Source: an uncultured Chlorobiaceae bacterium (GTDB taxonomy: Bacteria; Bacteroidota; Chlorobiia; Chlorobiales; Chlorobiaceae). Taken from it: a stretch of 64,000 nt of DNA. Below, piece after piece: positions 1 to 9,224 of this stretch (positions within the stretch are counted from its first letter, which is position 1; every line of letters starts with the position of its first letter). Made by a program: the position numbers and the translations under genes. A model generated the notes under the pieces. It did not search any database and was not told the origin of the DNA. It saw only the letters and a list, made by a program, of their open reading frames with translations. The DNA is taken from positions 24,791 to 88,790 of the forward strand of contig CAIMCD010000035.1 of NCBI GenBank assembly GCA_903839405.1. The letters are read 5' to 3'.

Positions 1-592
1 TCTCCCCCTTTATCCCCTGGGCCACGCTGCTTTCCGATGCGGGCTCCAGAAGCGTTCGGGCAAGTTCAAGAGCCGGGCGGAACGCGGTGCCCTGCTCCTC
101 AATAAGGTCGGGCGAAGCCATAACGAGAAGAGCATCAAACGCTTCACGATCGGTCGTAAGCGGGCACTGCACCAGAGGAGAGCCGGCAAAAAGCAGCATG
201 GCCCGCCTTCCCCCTTTGACCGCATGGGAAATGCGCATAATCTCCTGCTTGGCCTGACCAAGACGGTCGGGCAGCACATCACGGGCTCTCATGCTCCGCG
301 AGACGTCAAGCACAAAAACCAGATCGGACCCCTTGCGCACAACCGGCCGCTCCCCACTGCTCAAGCGGGGACCACTCATCGAGAAGAGCAAAAGGGCTAT
401 GCCGCAAAAGAGTAACACTTTTTTCACAACCATGACCCACAAGCGCACCGTGGGCATCATGCGCTCACTCATTTGCGGCCCAACAAGTGCTTCGCGCGCC
501 TGAAGCTCGCGGATGACCCCGTAGCCAAGAATCACGGCAAGAGGTATCAGAAAAAGCAGATACCCAATATTGTCAGGCCAAAGGAAACTCAT
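1..592 (-). CDS. batB: VWA-domain membrane protein, BatB-like (partial, 3' end outside window)
   Basis: This is the N-terminal 197 residues of a von Willebrand factor A protein; the gene runs off the left edge. The start is the ATG at 592. A hydrophobic segment lies at about residues 10-25 and another at about 55-72, as in BatA/BatB proteins that expose the VWA domain after two membrane helices. The metal-binding MIDAS motif DVSRS is at about residues 96-100 (DxSxS). It follows batA on the same strand with a 65-base gap, so the two are probably co-transcribed. Bat proteins work with MoxR ATPases in envelope stress or aerotolerance in Bacteroidetes; the role here is inferred from the family. 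Confidence 0.8.
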   Translation of the reverse strand, partial: MSFLWPDNIGYLLFLIPLAVILGYGVIRELQAREALVGPQMSERMMPTVRLWVMVVKKVLLFCGIALLLFSMSGPRLSSGERPVVRKGSDLVFVLDVSRSMRARDVLPDRLGQAKQEIMRISHAVKGGRRAMLLFAGSPLVQCPLTTDREAFDALLVMASPDLIEEQGTAFRPALELARTLLEPASESSVAQGIKGE

Positions 593-657
593 CGCATAAG
601 CTGTTTACTGCCACCATTCCGATTACTCCCCGGCTGAAACCCCGCGCTCTGCAATGG

Positions 658-1662
658 CTACGGAATCCTCAGCAATCGGGTGTTTGAGAGCACAACTTCA
701 ACAAAAAGCAGCACAACCCCGAGAAGCAACAACGGTAAAAAGAGATCGGAACGGCGCTCCATAAGCGGCCCTGCAAAACGGGTTTTTTCCATCCGGTCGA
801 TGGTTCGAATGGTCTGGTCAAAGGAGGCCCTGTCCTCCACCCTGAAATATCCGCCATGGGTCGTTCGGGCAACTCCCTGCAGCGTCTCTTCCGCATTGAG
901 GCCCGGTGTTGCTGCCTCGCCGGAGGACGCAGGATGCTCATCCACCGTTTTAAAACCGGCGTTGACCACATAAATCCTCACCCCGACACTCTGGGCAAGC
1001 TCGGCTGCGGTTGCGGGCCCAACCTCACCAGCATTGTTTTCGCCGTCCGTCACCAGAATAACCACCTTGTGGGAGGAGCTGGAACCCTTGAGCCGATTGA
1101 GCGCAATAAGAATGGCACTGCCAATCGCGGTACCATCATCCTGTATCACCCCCGGCGTCATCCGCTCAAGCAGCATGGCCAGAACTTCATGATCGCGCGT
1201 CAGGGGGCACTGGGTATACCCCTTTCCCCGAAAGACCACAAGACCTATCCGGTCACTGGAGCGGCGCAGCACAAAGTTCCGGGCAACCTCCCGGGCCGCA
1301 TCAAGGCGACTGGTACCGCCGGCATCCCGCTGCAGCATCGACTCGGAAATATCAAGCGCCAGAATAACATCAATCCCTTTCGTTTCAGCTTCACTCTGGC
1401 GAAAGAGCAAACGGGGGCCGGCAAGCGCTAACACAAGGAGCAGAAAGGCGCTCCACCTCAGCCACCAGGGAAGTTTGCGCAGCAACTTTCGGGCATCAAA
1501 TCCCGACTGCTTCAGCCGCTCAACACCCGCAAAAAGCAGGGCCGGTGTTTTAGAGCGTCGGATATGCAGCAACCATGCAAGAGCCGCAAAGAGCGGCAAA
1601 AGCAGCAGCCACCAGGGATCGGCCACTTCAAGGCGGGGTATAGCGATAAAGCGCTCCTGCAT
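658..1662 (-). CDS. batA: VWA-domain membrane protein, BatA-like
   Basis: A 334-residue protein with two N-terminal hydrophobic helices (about 18-34 and 70-84), a VWA domain with the MIDAS motif DISES near residue 106, the supporting motifs DDGTAIG and VTDGENN, and a C-terminal membrane helix (LLLLGVVLLFVEVVL). This is the standard BatA layout. The ATG at 1662 is chosen; an in-frame TTG at 1668 is an alternative. It is upstream of a BatB-like gene. The usual partners moxR and DUF58 are found 9 kb away on the same strand, while a BatC-like TPR gene and BatD lie further off on the other strand. Confidence 0.85.
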   Translation of the reverse strand: MQERFIAIPRLEVADPWWLLLLPLFAALAWLLHIRRSKTPALLFAGVERLKQSGFDARKLLRKLPWWLRWSAFLLLVLALAGPRLLFRQSEAETKGIDVILALDISESMLQRDAGGTSRLDAAREVARNFVLRRSSDRIGLVVFRGKGYTQCPLTRDHEVLAMLLERMTPGVIQDDGTAIGSAILIALNRLKGSSSSHKVVILVTDGENNAGEVGPATAAELAQSVGVRIYVVNAGFKTVDEHPASSGEAATPGLNAEETLQGVARTTHGGYFRVEDRASFDQTIRTIDRMEKTRFAGPLMERRSDLFLPLLLLGVVLLFVEVVLSNTRLLRIP

Positions 1663-1684
1663 AGGCAATAATCATTTACCTCAA

Positions 1685-1743
1685 AGATGCAAAATTCCCT
1701 TTGCATCTCCCACTCTTCCTGCTGCAGGCAAACAGGAAGAGTG
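1685..1743 (-). terminator. Two adjacent perfect hairpins between the barrel gene and batA
   Basis: Two perfect inverted repeats fill the 94-base gap. Arms 1711-1720 and 1734-1743 form a 10-bp stem, and arms 1685-1693 and 1700-1708 form a 9-bp stem with a 6-base loop. They lie directly after the stop of the 4483-1757 gene and before batA on the same strand. No long T-run follows, so this may be a weak terminator or an RNA processing site. Confidence 0.45.
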
Positions 1744-1756
1744 AAGTTCCTGGGTA

Positions 1757-4483
1757 CTAAAAACCGAAGCCGGCTTTGATGTAGATGCCATAATCATTCA
1801 TCAGCCGCCCATCGTCAAGACCTTGCGCAAAGGCGATGCTGGCCGCATAGCGCGACTCAATGAAGGAGAACCATAACCCTCCACCAACACTGCTGTGCCA
1901 TGCGCTGGAATTTTCTCCGGAAAGAAAGACCCGGCCGCTTTCAACAAAGGCCAGAGGGCCGTACATGACCGGCACAAAAAGCTTGAACTCCCCAAGATGG
2001 AGGCGAAGTTCCGAACCGCCGTAGAGTGAAGCATCACCCGCAAAACGCTGCTTGTCATACCCCCTGAGCGAGTTGGAACCACCAAGATAAGCCGCCTCAT
2101 AAAAAGGATAACTACCCCAGATTTTCTCGCCACCAACCCTGAAGGCCACTCTGGAATAACGGGATGACACGAGCGGAATATAGGTTCGGAACTCACCCCG
2201 GATTTTTTCAAACTCCTTTTCGTTTCCAAAAAACGGCGGATAGTAGCTCCCTTCAACGTCCGCCATGATGCCACCAAGCGCGGCGGTTCCGCCACCATGA
2301 GGCCCTTTCGGCTTGACCGCAGAAAGGGCAATAACGTCACCGCAATCCCTTGAATCGTAATGAAATCCAACAACAAAACTTCCAGCAAAATCATGATTGA
2401 TGCCGGGAACGGTCGCCCGGTTCCGCTCAATAAACGAACCCGCCGAAGGAGTAAGGTTGATCCATTTCGCCTTGACTCCGGCGCTCCAGCTATATGGTGT
2501 ATCCATCGGGTAGCGGAGTGAAGCTGCGAGGGTTGTGACCTGGTTTAACACCTCGAAATCATCTTCGGTAAGGCCACGATTCCTGAAGTAGGTTTCGTTG
2601 CCAAGCCCGTAGTAGTTAAGCAGATCGAGCTGGGTCGTACCGGCTTCAAGAGTGAGGGAGGTATTACGCAGCAGCGTCCGGAAATCGCCCTTGTAATGAA
2701 GATCATACCGGTAATTATTCCGGGTGGCAACCCCGCCGGTCAAGGCCATGGTATAACGGTAGGGCAAAGCGCGGAAACCGTAATCCACAAGAGCCACCCC
2801 CGTTCCGGCATAGAAGCCGTAATGCGGTGAGTAATCAACCGTGAACGGTATACTCATATCGCGGCCTGCATCTCGCGGCACAGCATCATATTTCTCCTGA
2901 TCATCAACCGGCGCTACAACCTTCTGGCGGTCAACCACCGTATACTGGCCACCCTTGAACTCCGATTTATCCCCGTCATCATAAAAAAACGTCATGTTCG
3001 CCAAGGTGGAAGAGGAGGCTGAAAGTGCTGGCTGGGAAGTATCTTCAAAGCTGTCCTCGCCCTCACCGCCAATGACCCGAACCTTCACACCACCCTTCGA
3101 GACCGGCCCCTGAACCACGGCCCGGTCATCGCCGCCCTGCAGGTAGAGTCGCACCTCTTCAGTCTCCAGAGGAGTGAAGAGCCGGTGATAAAAAGGTTTG
3201 CCTTTCTCTGCACCGCTCTTGGCGTCCCGCTTGAAAATTGCTACATCTACCCCTCCATCCGCCTGACGCTCAACGCGGGCATATTCCGCTTTATTGCTGG
3301 TGAAGACGTCCACATCACGGGCACAGAGCAGATAAAATTCACGCGATACCTTTTGCAACTGATCCCTTCTTGAACGGAGATCGCTTTCAAGCTCCGCTCC
3401 CGCTTTTTGATACATGGCCGGCGGCATCTGCATAACCGCTTCATGAATCAGCTTGTCGGTGAGCCTGTGCTCCAGATCGCGGGTAACGGCGTCCCACTCG
3501 GGCCACGAAATGCCGGAGAGCAGACGGCGGTCAAGGGGGTGGCCGAGGGAGCTTAAATTTTTGATTGCAGGATAGTTCGGCCCGAACGCGCTCATCCGGG
3601 GAGCTGCCTTGGCAATAATGCGGGCATAGAGACCATCGGCGTGGTAAAAGGCCTGGTCGCGATCACGGGGAATAGGCAGCCAGCGGGTTTTACCATCTTT
3701 TTTATAACCGGCCCACTTCCACTGGTCGGAGTGGCGATCCCAGTCGCCAATAAAGAGATCCATCAACCTTGCACGCAGGTAGGCCGCGCTGTCGAGAGTG
3801 TTGTCGTTATCCTTTTCGAGGTTATTGTAGAGCGCATAGGTACCCGAAATTTTATCCGCACCCATGAACCCCTTGCCCGGACTCTCGCTTTCAATGGGGC
3901 GCTCCTCTATGGTGCCCGCGAGTCCGGCAAATTCATCATAGTACTCACCAAGATGAGCCTTGTCGTAAGGCAGCACCACAAGCTTCGGCGTAATGTGATA
4001 GATATCTGTTGCCTCCATCAGGGGCGCTACAACAAGGTTGGCCACAGGATTGGAGCTGCAGGTCTGATCCTGAAGCAGATCGGCAACAACGCTGCTCTTT
4101 AATTTGGGAGGAAGGGCGCGGGCCGGATTTTTGTCAAGTGAGCGAAAGCGGTACTCCTTGCCGTCAGCGCCTTTAAAGCTCAGGGTCATTGTCTCCCCGC
4201 CACCACCGGTTTCAAAGGGATGCAACCCGCCGGCAAAGGTTGCAAGGTTGAGCACCGGCACCTCAATCGGAGTTGTCCAGAGTGAGCGCCAGCGCTTGCC
4301 AAAAATTTTGGTATGCAGCGATCCGGCCTCGTAACCTGCACCGGGAACAACCGTTACCAGCTCTTTGCCTGCAAGCTGTGCCTCCGGGATTTTCGCTGGT
4401 TGGGCACTTGCCTTCGCCGGGCTTACGGCGGAACACAGAACAAGCGCAAGGATAGAGAGTACGCCCCTCTGAAATAACTTCAT
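1757..4483 (-). CDS. BamA/TamA-family (D15) outer-membrane barrel protein with kinase-like N-terminal region
   Basis: A 908-residue protein with a signal peptide (about 1-27, ending in AKASA). Residues ~60-420 hold a region with YRFRSLDKNP, ALPP and GDWDRHSDQWKW, the last resembling the catalytic-loop signature of CotH/HipA-like atypical kinases. This arrangement is known from Bacteroidetes proteins in which it precedes a surface-antigen barrel. Residues ~560-908 are rich in alternating beta strands, contain GGSNSLRGYDKQRF (the D15 loop that enters the barrel), and end in aromatic F (GFGF), as expected for a BAM substrate. The ATG start at 4483 is well placed. Likely outer membrane. The ligand or substrate cannot be told from sequence, and kinase activity is speculative. 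Confidence 0.75.
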   Translation of the reverse strand: MKLFQRGVLSILALVLCSAVSPAKASAQPAKIPEAQLAGKELVTVVPGAGYEAGSLHTKIFGKRWRSLWTTPIEVPVLNLATFAGGLHPFETGGGGETMTLSFKGADGKEYRFRSLDKNPARALPPKLKSSVVADLLQDQTCSSNPVANLVVAPLMEATDIYHITPKLVVLPYDKAHLGEYYDEFAGLAGTIEERPIESESPGKGFMGADKISGTYALYNNLEKDNDNTLDSAAYLRARLMDLFIGDWDRHSDQWKWAGYKKDGKTRWLPIPRDRDQAFYHADGLYARIIAKAAPRMSAFGPNYPAIKNLSSLGHPLDRRLLSGISWPEWDAVTRDLEHRLTDKLIHEAVMQMPPAMYQKAGAELESDLRSRRDQLQKVSREFYLLCARDVDVFTSNKAEYARVERQADGGVDVAIFKRDAKSGAEKGKPFYHRLFTPLETEEVRLYLQGGDDRAVVQGPVSKGGVKVRVIGGEGEDSFEDTSQPALSASSSTLANMTFFYDDGDKSEFKGGQYTVVDRQKVVAPVDDQEKYDAVPRDAGRDMSIPFTVDYSPHYGFYAGTGVALVDYGFRALPYRYTMALTGGVATRNNYRYDLHYKGDFRTLLRNTSLTLEAGTTQLDLLNYYGLGNETYFRNRGLTEDDFEVLNQVTTLAASLRYPMDTPYSWSAGVKAKWINLTPSAGSFIERNRATVPGINHDFAGSFVVGFHYDSRDCGDVIALSAVKPKGPHGGGTAALGGIMADVEGSYYPPFFGNEKEFEKIRGEFRTYIPLVSSRYSRVAFRVGGEKIWGSYPFYEAAYLGGSNSLRGYDKQRFAGDASLYGGSELRLHLGEFKLFVPVMYGPLAFVESGRVFLSGENSSAWHSSVGGGLWFSFIESRYAASIAFAQGLDDGRLMNDYGIYIKAGFGF

Positions 4484-4793
4484 GGCAGATGTTATTTAAT
4501 AGTGAAGGTTCCCCAACTCATAACCAGAATTACATCATATTTACATATTATCCCACTAAATACCAAAGATTTACAACAAGAGGATTTCAAGATAAGAGTC
4601 GGAACACCGAGCATCATACAACCCAGCCCGCCAACAGATAAAAAAACACGCTATCAGCAGTGGAATAAACCAAATACCTGCGTACATTATCTTCAAGCGC
4701 ACCCAGCAAGAGCAGCATGTGGTTTCTTTATCGGTTATAATTCAAAAATCCGAAATGTAGGCGGATCCATTTACTTATTGTCAGGACAAGACT
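4484..4793. other. Intergenic region, AT-rich, no gene seen
   Basis: This stretch lies between the start of the barrel gene (minus) and a broken gene (plus). It is AT-rich compared with flanking genes and must carry the barrel-gene promoter. An open frame on the plus strand crosses it but has no family resemblance, no ribosome binding site, and overlaps the better-supported broken gene. Confidence 0.5.
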
Positions 4794-5397
4794 ATGAGTA
4801 CGCCAGACAGAGATACTCTTTTGCTATCAGCCGATCAGCTTTGCATTCGCATCGAGACACTTACAACAAGCATGATGGATTTTTGGAAATCCTCTACCGG
4901 ATGGGCACCCGTGGAGGCGGCAGGCATCCTCTCCAAGTCAAAGCTCGAATGGCAGGCATCACTCTTCTACCAGCCTCCGCCGCTGGGTATCGGCGGCGTC
5001 AGACGGCGACCTGATTCTTGCATGGGCCAACCTTGGCGCGCTTGTCGAGGGCCAACTGATGCTGTTCCTATCCGTTTACTACAATGACTATTCAGTTGAT
5101 GCTGACGCAATTCGTGACAAAGACAGAAAAGACAGACTGATTGCTCCAGACAGTTCCTCCTTGGAACCCCTCCGCCAGTTTTTCGTCAAGCGAATCTGGA
5201 CTGTCGATTGTGATTGGAATTCTTATGTTGAGCGAATTCAGCATCGGAGAAATGCGATTCACGCATTCCGTACCAGAGATATTGGGACGTTCGAGGATTG
5301 GAGGAATGAACTACCTATCCATTTGTCATTTGTCAGGGACATCAATAGTCGTATTCCGTATCCCGACACGATCTGTGAACCAAGAGAATACTACTGA
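4794..5397 (+). pseudogene. Frameshifted HEPN-like protein gene
   Basis: Two overlapping frames read as one protein when joined by a +1 shift near 4955-4970. The first frame starts at the ATG at 4794 and gives about 55 residues (to KSKLEWQAS); the second continues LRRWVSAASDGDLILAW to the stop at 5397. In the second part, ERIQHRRNAIHAF contains an R-x4-H signature of the kind used by HEPN-fold RNases of toxin and defence systems. The join would give about 200 residues. Base composition is lower in GC than the flanks. It is either a decayed accessory gene or a sequencing error; no slippery heptamer is visible. The HEPN assignment rests on one motif. Confidence 0.5.
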
Positions 5398-5870
5398 CAG
5401 GAAAACAAGCGGATGGAGAAAACACGCCGCGCCTAAAATAAATTTTCTGCCCCAAAGCGCTGCTCATCCGCTTCCCGTTAAACCACAAAGAACGCAATAC
5501 CTAGGTTGTTCATGCTACTCAACAGCGTAACATCACAGCAACATTCTCACCCAATCACCACCACTTCATCCCTCTCCCGGTCATCCGCCAAAGGCGCTTC
5601 ACGCTTGCCTCGCCGCTCAGGATGCAACCGCTCCGGCTGTATGAACATAAGGCCGGAGGCCCTCTGCAGGTTGTTTTTTTATTGCATTAAATAAAATGGT
5701 ATGTTCAGCCTTCCAAAAATCTGAGCGTAACCATTGCAATGAGGTGTTACGCCCGGACCTTGTCGGAGATGAGCACTCATTGCACAACAAGCTCCCTGAA
5801 AAAAACACACAGGTTTCAGGGATGAAGCGCACCATTGTCGTTCGTCAATCTTGAATGGAGTTATGCAGGA
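5398..5870 (+). promoter_or_regulatory. Intergenic region upstream of the CoA transferase, with a nested palindrome at 5725-5752
   Basis: About 470 bases without a supported gene. At 5725-5752 a 7-bp inverted repeat (GCGTAAC/GTTACGC) encloses a second perfect palindrome, CATTGCAATG. It lies about 120 bases before the CoA transferase start, where an operator or a leader hairpin would sit. No T-run follows, so it is not a simple terminator. Confidence 0.4.
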
Positions 5871-7382
5871 ATGAAAAAAGAATCCCGTATCCTTTGCAAG
5901 TCTCTGGAAGGTAAAATCATGTCGGCAGATGAGGCCGCAGCTCTTATTGATTCCGGAGAAAATGTAGGCATGAGCGGATTTACCGGCTCCGGTTATCCCA
6001 AGGCGGTGCCGCTGGCACTTGCCAATCGCATTGAAAAAGCCCATGAAGATGGCGAGAAATTCCGGATCGGCGTCTGGACCGGCGCGTCCACCGCACCGGA
6101 ACTGGATGGCGCTCTCGCCAAGGTTGACGGCGTGGAGATGCGTCTTCCCTACCAGTCCGACCCGGTTTGCCGCAAACGCATCAATGCCGGAGAGATGGAG
6201 TATCTCGATATCCACCTCTCCCACGTAGCCCAGTTCGTCTGGTTCGGATTCCTCGGCAAGCTGGATGTTGCCCTGATTGAAGTGACCGGCATTCTCGAAG
6301 ACGGACGACTCATTCCCTCATCCTCGGTTGGCAACAACAAAACCTGGCTGGATCGGGCCGACAAGGTGATTCTGGAAGTCAACTCCTGGCAGAACCCGCA
6401 TCTTGAAGGGATGCACGATATCTATTACGGCACCCATCTGCCGCCCGACCGGATGCCGATCCCGATCATCAGTCCGCATGACCGGATCGGTGAACCCTAC
6501 CTGCGTTGCGATCCGGCAAAAGTTATTGCCGTGGTTGAAACCCATAGCCCCGACCGAAATTCCGGCTTCTCACCACCTGATGCAAACTCCCGCCTGATCG
6601 CCGGCCATATTCTTGAGTTCTTTGAACATGAAGTTAAAAAAGGGCGCCTTCCAAAGAACCTGCTGCCGTTGCAGTCGGGTGTGGGAAATATTGCCAACTC
6701 GGTTATGGAAGGGCTGAACAAGGGGCCGTTCGATAATCTGATTGCCTATACCGAGGTGCTGCAGGACGGTATGCTTGAGATGATCCACTCCGGCAAGATG
6801 ATTTCGGCTTCGGCAACCGCCTTCTCCTTGAGCGATGCGGCTCTGGTGGCTCTCCACGACAATCTTGATGAGTTCCGCCACAAGATCATCCTCCGCCCAC
6901 AGGAGATCAGCAACCATCCGGAAGTGATCCGCCGCCTTGGCATTATTGCCATGAACGGCATGATTGAGGCCGATATTTACGGTAACGTCAACTCCACGCA
7001 TGTGATGGGCACCTCCATCATGAACGGTATCGGCGGCTCGGGCGACTTCGCACGCAATGCTTATATCTCCATCTTCATGACCCCGTCGCAGGCCAAGAAC
7101 GGCCAGATCTCCTGTATTGTACCGATGGCGTCCCATGTTGATCATACCGAGCACGATGTGCAGGTGATTGTGACCGAGCAGGGACTGGCTGACCTGCGTG
7201 GCCTCTCCCCCAATCAGCGTGCGAAAGTCATTATTGAAAACTGTGCCCACCCGGATTTCAAGCCTGCACTGCGCGACTACCACAACCGTGCATACAAGCA
7301 ATCATTCGGCAAACACACCCCCCATCTGCTCGACGAGGCCCTGAGCTGGCACCAGCGCTACCTCAACACCGGCCGCATGTAA
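5871..7382 (+). CDS. Acetyl-CoA hydrolase/transferase family protein (succinyl-CoA:acetate CoA-transferase type)
   Basis: A 503-residue cytoplasmic enzyme that moves CoA between acyl groups, most like the class I succinyl-CoA:acetate CoA-transferases (AarC/Cat1/ScpC), which are about 500 residues long. The motif AYTEVLQDGM holds the likely catalytic glutamate, and GGSGDFARNAY near residue 390 is the CoA-site signature of the family. The ATG at 5871 is chosen over an upstream GTG at 5835 because AGGA precedes it and homologs start near there. In an organism fixing CO2 by the reverse TCA cycle it could balance acetyl-CoA, acetate and succinyl-CoA. It is monocistronic, convergent with pfkA. Confidence 0.85.
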   Translation: MKKESRILCKSLEGKIMSADEAAALIDSGENVGMSGFTGSGYPKAVPLALANRIEKAHEDGEKFRIGVWTGASTAPELDGALAKVDGVEMRLPYQSDPVCRKRINAGEMEYLDIHLSHVAQFVWFGFLGKLDVALIEVTGILEDGRLIPSSSVGNNKTWLDRADKVILEVNSWQNPHLEGMHDIYYGTHLPPDRMPIPIISPHDRIGEPYLRCDPAKVIAVVETHSPDRNSGFSPPDANSRLIAGHILEFFEHEVKKGRLPKNLLPLQSGVGNIANSVMEGLNKGPFDNLIAYTEVLQDGMLEMIHSGKMISASATAFSLSDAALVALHDNLDEFRHKIILRPQEISNHPEVIRRLGIIAMNGMIEADIYGNVNSTHVMGTSIMNGIGGSGDFARNAYISIFMTPSQAKNGQISCIVPMASHVDHTEHDVQVIVTEQGLADLRGLSPNQRAKVIIENCAHPDFKPALRDYHNRAYKQSFGKHTPHLLDEALSWHQRYLNTGRM

Positions 7383-7420
7383 GCTCTTTCGTCAGCCCTC
7401 ACGACCCATTGCCCAATCTG

Positions 7421-7447
7421 CTTCCGGATATCCCTCTTCCGGAAGCA
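7421..7447. terminator. Hairpin between convergent genes
   Basis: An 8-bp perfect stem (7421-7428 with 7440-7447) lies between the ends of the CoA transferase and pfkA. There is no clear T-run on either side, so termination is likely but not proven. Confidence 0.4.
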
Positions 7448-7485
7448 AAGGGCTCTATCTGAACAGCGTGCTGAACTTCCGGCTT

Positions 7486-8553
7486 CTACACATTGAGCAG
7501 CCGGTGTATGTCGAGCAGGTGAGTATCGATGCTGTGATTGAGTTTTACGGCCTTATTGAAGGGCACATGGACAAGCGCATGGTTATTGAGTCCGACCATA
7601 ATACTCTTCTGATCATCAAGCAAGGCGTCAACCGCCGCAACGCCCATCTTGGTGGCATTGACCCGGTCATTGGCCACCGGACTCCCTCCCCGCTGGATAT
7701 GGCCCAGAATTGAAACGCGAACATCAAGCTCGGGATGTTTCTTGCGCACCTCTTCGGCAATCTTTACCGCACCTCCGGTTTCATCCCCTTCGGCAACCAT
7801 GATAATGCCGCTGGTCTCCCGGTTTTTGTACCCTTTTTTCAGAAACTTCTTCAGCTCTTCAATCTGCTCTTTCGATTCCGGAATTAAAATAACCTCGGCA
7901 CCACAGGCTATGCCGCTGGTCAAGGCCAAGAGGCCAGCTTCATGGCCCATCACCTCAACAAAGAAGATCCGTCCGTGAGAGCGAGCCGTATCCTTGATTT
8001 TATCAACCGCTTCCACCACGGAGTTCAGTGCGGTCTCATAGCCAATGGTATAATCGGTGCCATACATATCATTATCAATCGTGGCAGGAATACCGACAAA
8101 GGAGATATCATACTCCTGCGACATCACCAGCGCTCCGGTAAAGGAACCGTCACCACCGATCACCACAACCGCATCAATTTCGGCTTTTTTCAATTGCTGA
8201 TAGGCTTTCTGGCGACCTTCAGCGGTTCTGAACTCAAGACTGCGGGCGGTTTTCAGCATGGTGCCCCCCAACTGCAGAATTCCTCCGACGTCCGATGATT
8301 TCAAAGGGATAAAATCACCCTCAATCATCCCCTGATACCCGCGGCGGATACCGGTCACTTTAAGTTTATTGGCAATTGCGGCGCGCGTTACCGCCCGAAT
8401 GGCCGCATTCATTCCCGGAGCATCACCTCCTGAGGTCAAGACACCGATCTTTTTCAGCTTCTTCCTTTTCAGAGATACCGCCTCGCCCGTCTCATTCGTT
8501 GTCACACTCATCTGTTTTTTCTCATTATTTGTCCCGTCAAAAAAATCACCCAT
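7486..8553 (-). CDS. pfkA: ATP-dependent 6-phosphofructokinase
   Basis: Phosphorylates fructose 6-phosphate in glycolysis. The motifs LTSGGDAPGMNAAIR (phosphate/ATP loop), IGGDGSFTGA (the GGDGS form typical of ATP rather than PPi use) and PATIDND (active-site aspartates) are all present, and the length of about 320 residues of core is normal. The start is uncertain: ATG 8553 has GGAG five bases upstream and adds an N-terminal tail of about 36 residues before KKIGVLTSGG; ATG 8511 (MSVTTNETGE) is the next option. Further upstream in-frame codons would run through a promoter-like AT-rich stretch. It is divergent from the gene at 8758. Confidence 0.9.
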   Translation of the reverse strand: MGDFFDGTNNEKKQMSVTTNETGEAVSLKRKKLKKIGVLTSGGDAPGMNAAIRAVTRAAIANKLKVTGIRRGYQGMIEGDFIPLKSSDVGGILQLGGTMLKTARSLEFRTAEGRQKAYQQLKKAEIDAVVVIGGDGSFTGALVMSQEYDISFVGIPATIDNDMYGTDYTIGYETALNSVVEAVDKIKDTARSHGRIFFVEVMGHEAGLLALTSGIACGAEVILIPESKEQIEELKKFLKKGYKNRETSGIIMVAEGDETGGAVKIAEEVRKKHPELDVRVSILGHIQRGGSPVANDRVNATKMGVAAVDALLDDQKSIMVGLNNHALVHVPFNKAVKLNHSIDTHLLDIHRLLNV

Positions 8554-8757
8554 ACCAGCTCCATCGGTAACTCCGCAAAACCCGGCACCAGAGAGCGTGC
8601 CAATGTAACGTTTTTTGGCGGTCAACAACATTTTCAATCGATTACGACTGAGGCTGAAAGCATAATGAAGAGAGGTCGTGATAAAGCTGTAAAAAATAGT
8701 GTAAAATAGATAACTTGTATGGAGTTTCTCCAATAGTGCAAAAAAGTGAGGGAACCG

Positions 8758-9213
8758 ATGAAAACTGATAACAAAGAGTTTATTGCGTCTATTCATGAAA
8801 AGTTCACCACCTTCAAAACCCTCTCGGCCGAGTCCGGTGAAGGTGCAGCGTGGGAAACAATGGTGACGGGCTTGAAAGCAGAGGAGCAAAAGCGCATGGC
8901 ACCGTTTGTTGCAAAATCCTCCCTTGCCGAGGGCTTCAAAATCGGGATTCCGTTTTTTGCGAGCATGGGCATGGAGATGGATATCGTGGACATTTCAAAC
9001 CGGGGAAGTGACGCAGCCCTCGAAATACAGAAGTATTGTCCCTATCTTGAAATCAGCAAAGAGTATGGCTTTGAGACTCCCTGCCACATCGTCTGTGAAA
9101 TGGATATTGAAGCCATTCGGCGAGCCTTCCCGGAGATGAATGGTGAAATTTTGGCACGGCAGGCTGCAGGCAGCTCGGTATGCATCTTTAAATATGAGCG
9201 CCCGGCCAAATAA
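8758..9213 (+). CDS. Conserved hypothetical protein, ATC-hydrolase-like C-terminal pattern
   Basis: A 151-residue soluble protein, start ATG 8758 preceded by GAGGGA. Its C-terminal half has the spaced pattern CPYLEISKEYGF, a Cys and Asp in VCEMDIE, and a final VCIFKYER. That order (CP, then CxxD, then CxFxY) resembles the L-2-amino-thiazoline-4-carboxylate hydrolase-like family, but the match is from memory and the substrate is unknown. No signal peptide or membrane segment is seen. It is a single gene between pfkA (divergent) and the BatD-like gene (convergent). Confidence 0.6.
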   Translation: MKTDNKEFIASIHEKFTTFKTLSAESGEGAAWETMVTGLKAEEQKRMAPFVAKSSLAEGFKIGIPFFASMGMEMDIVDISNRGSDAALEIQKYCPYLEISKEYGFETPCHIVCEMDIEAIRRAFPEMNGEILARQAAGSSVCIFKYERPAK

Positions 9214-9224
9214 ACCCTTTTCGG

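Noticed and set aside
4502..5014. Open frame of 170 codons on the plus strand
   Set aside because: It overlaps the better-supported broken HEPN-like gene, lacks a ribosome binding site and has no family resemblance.
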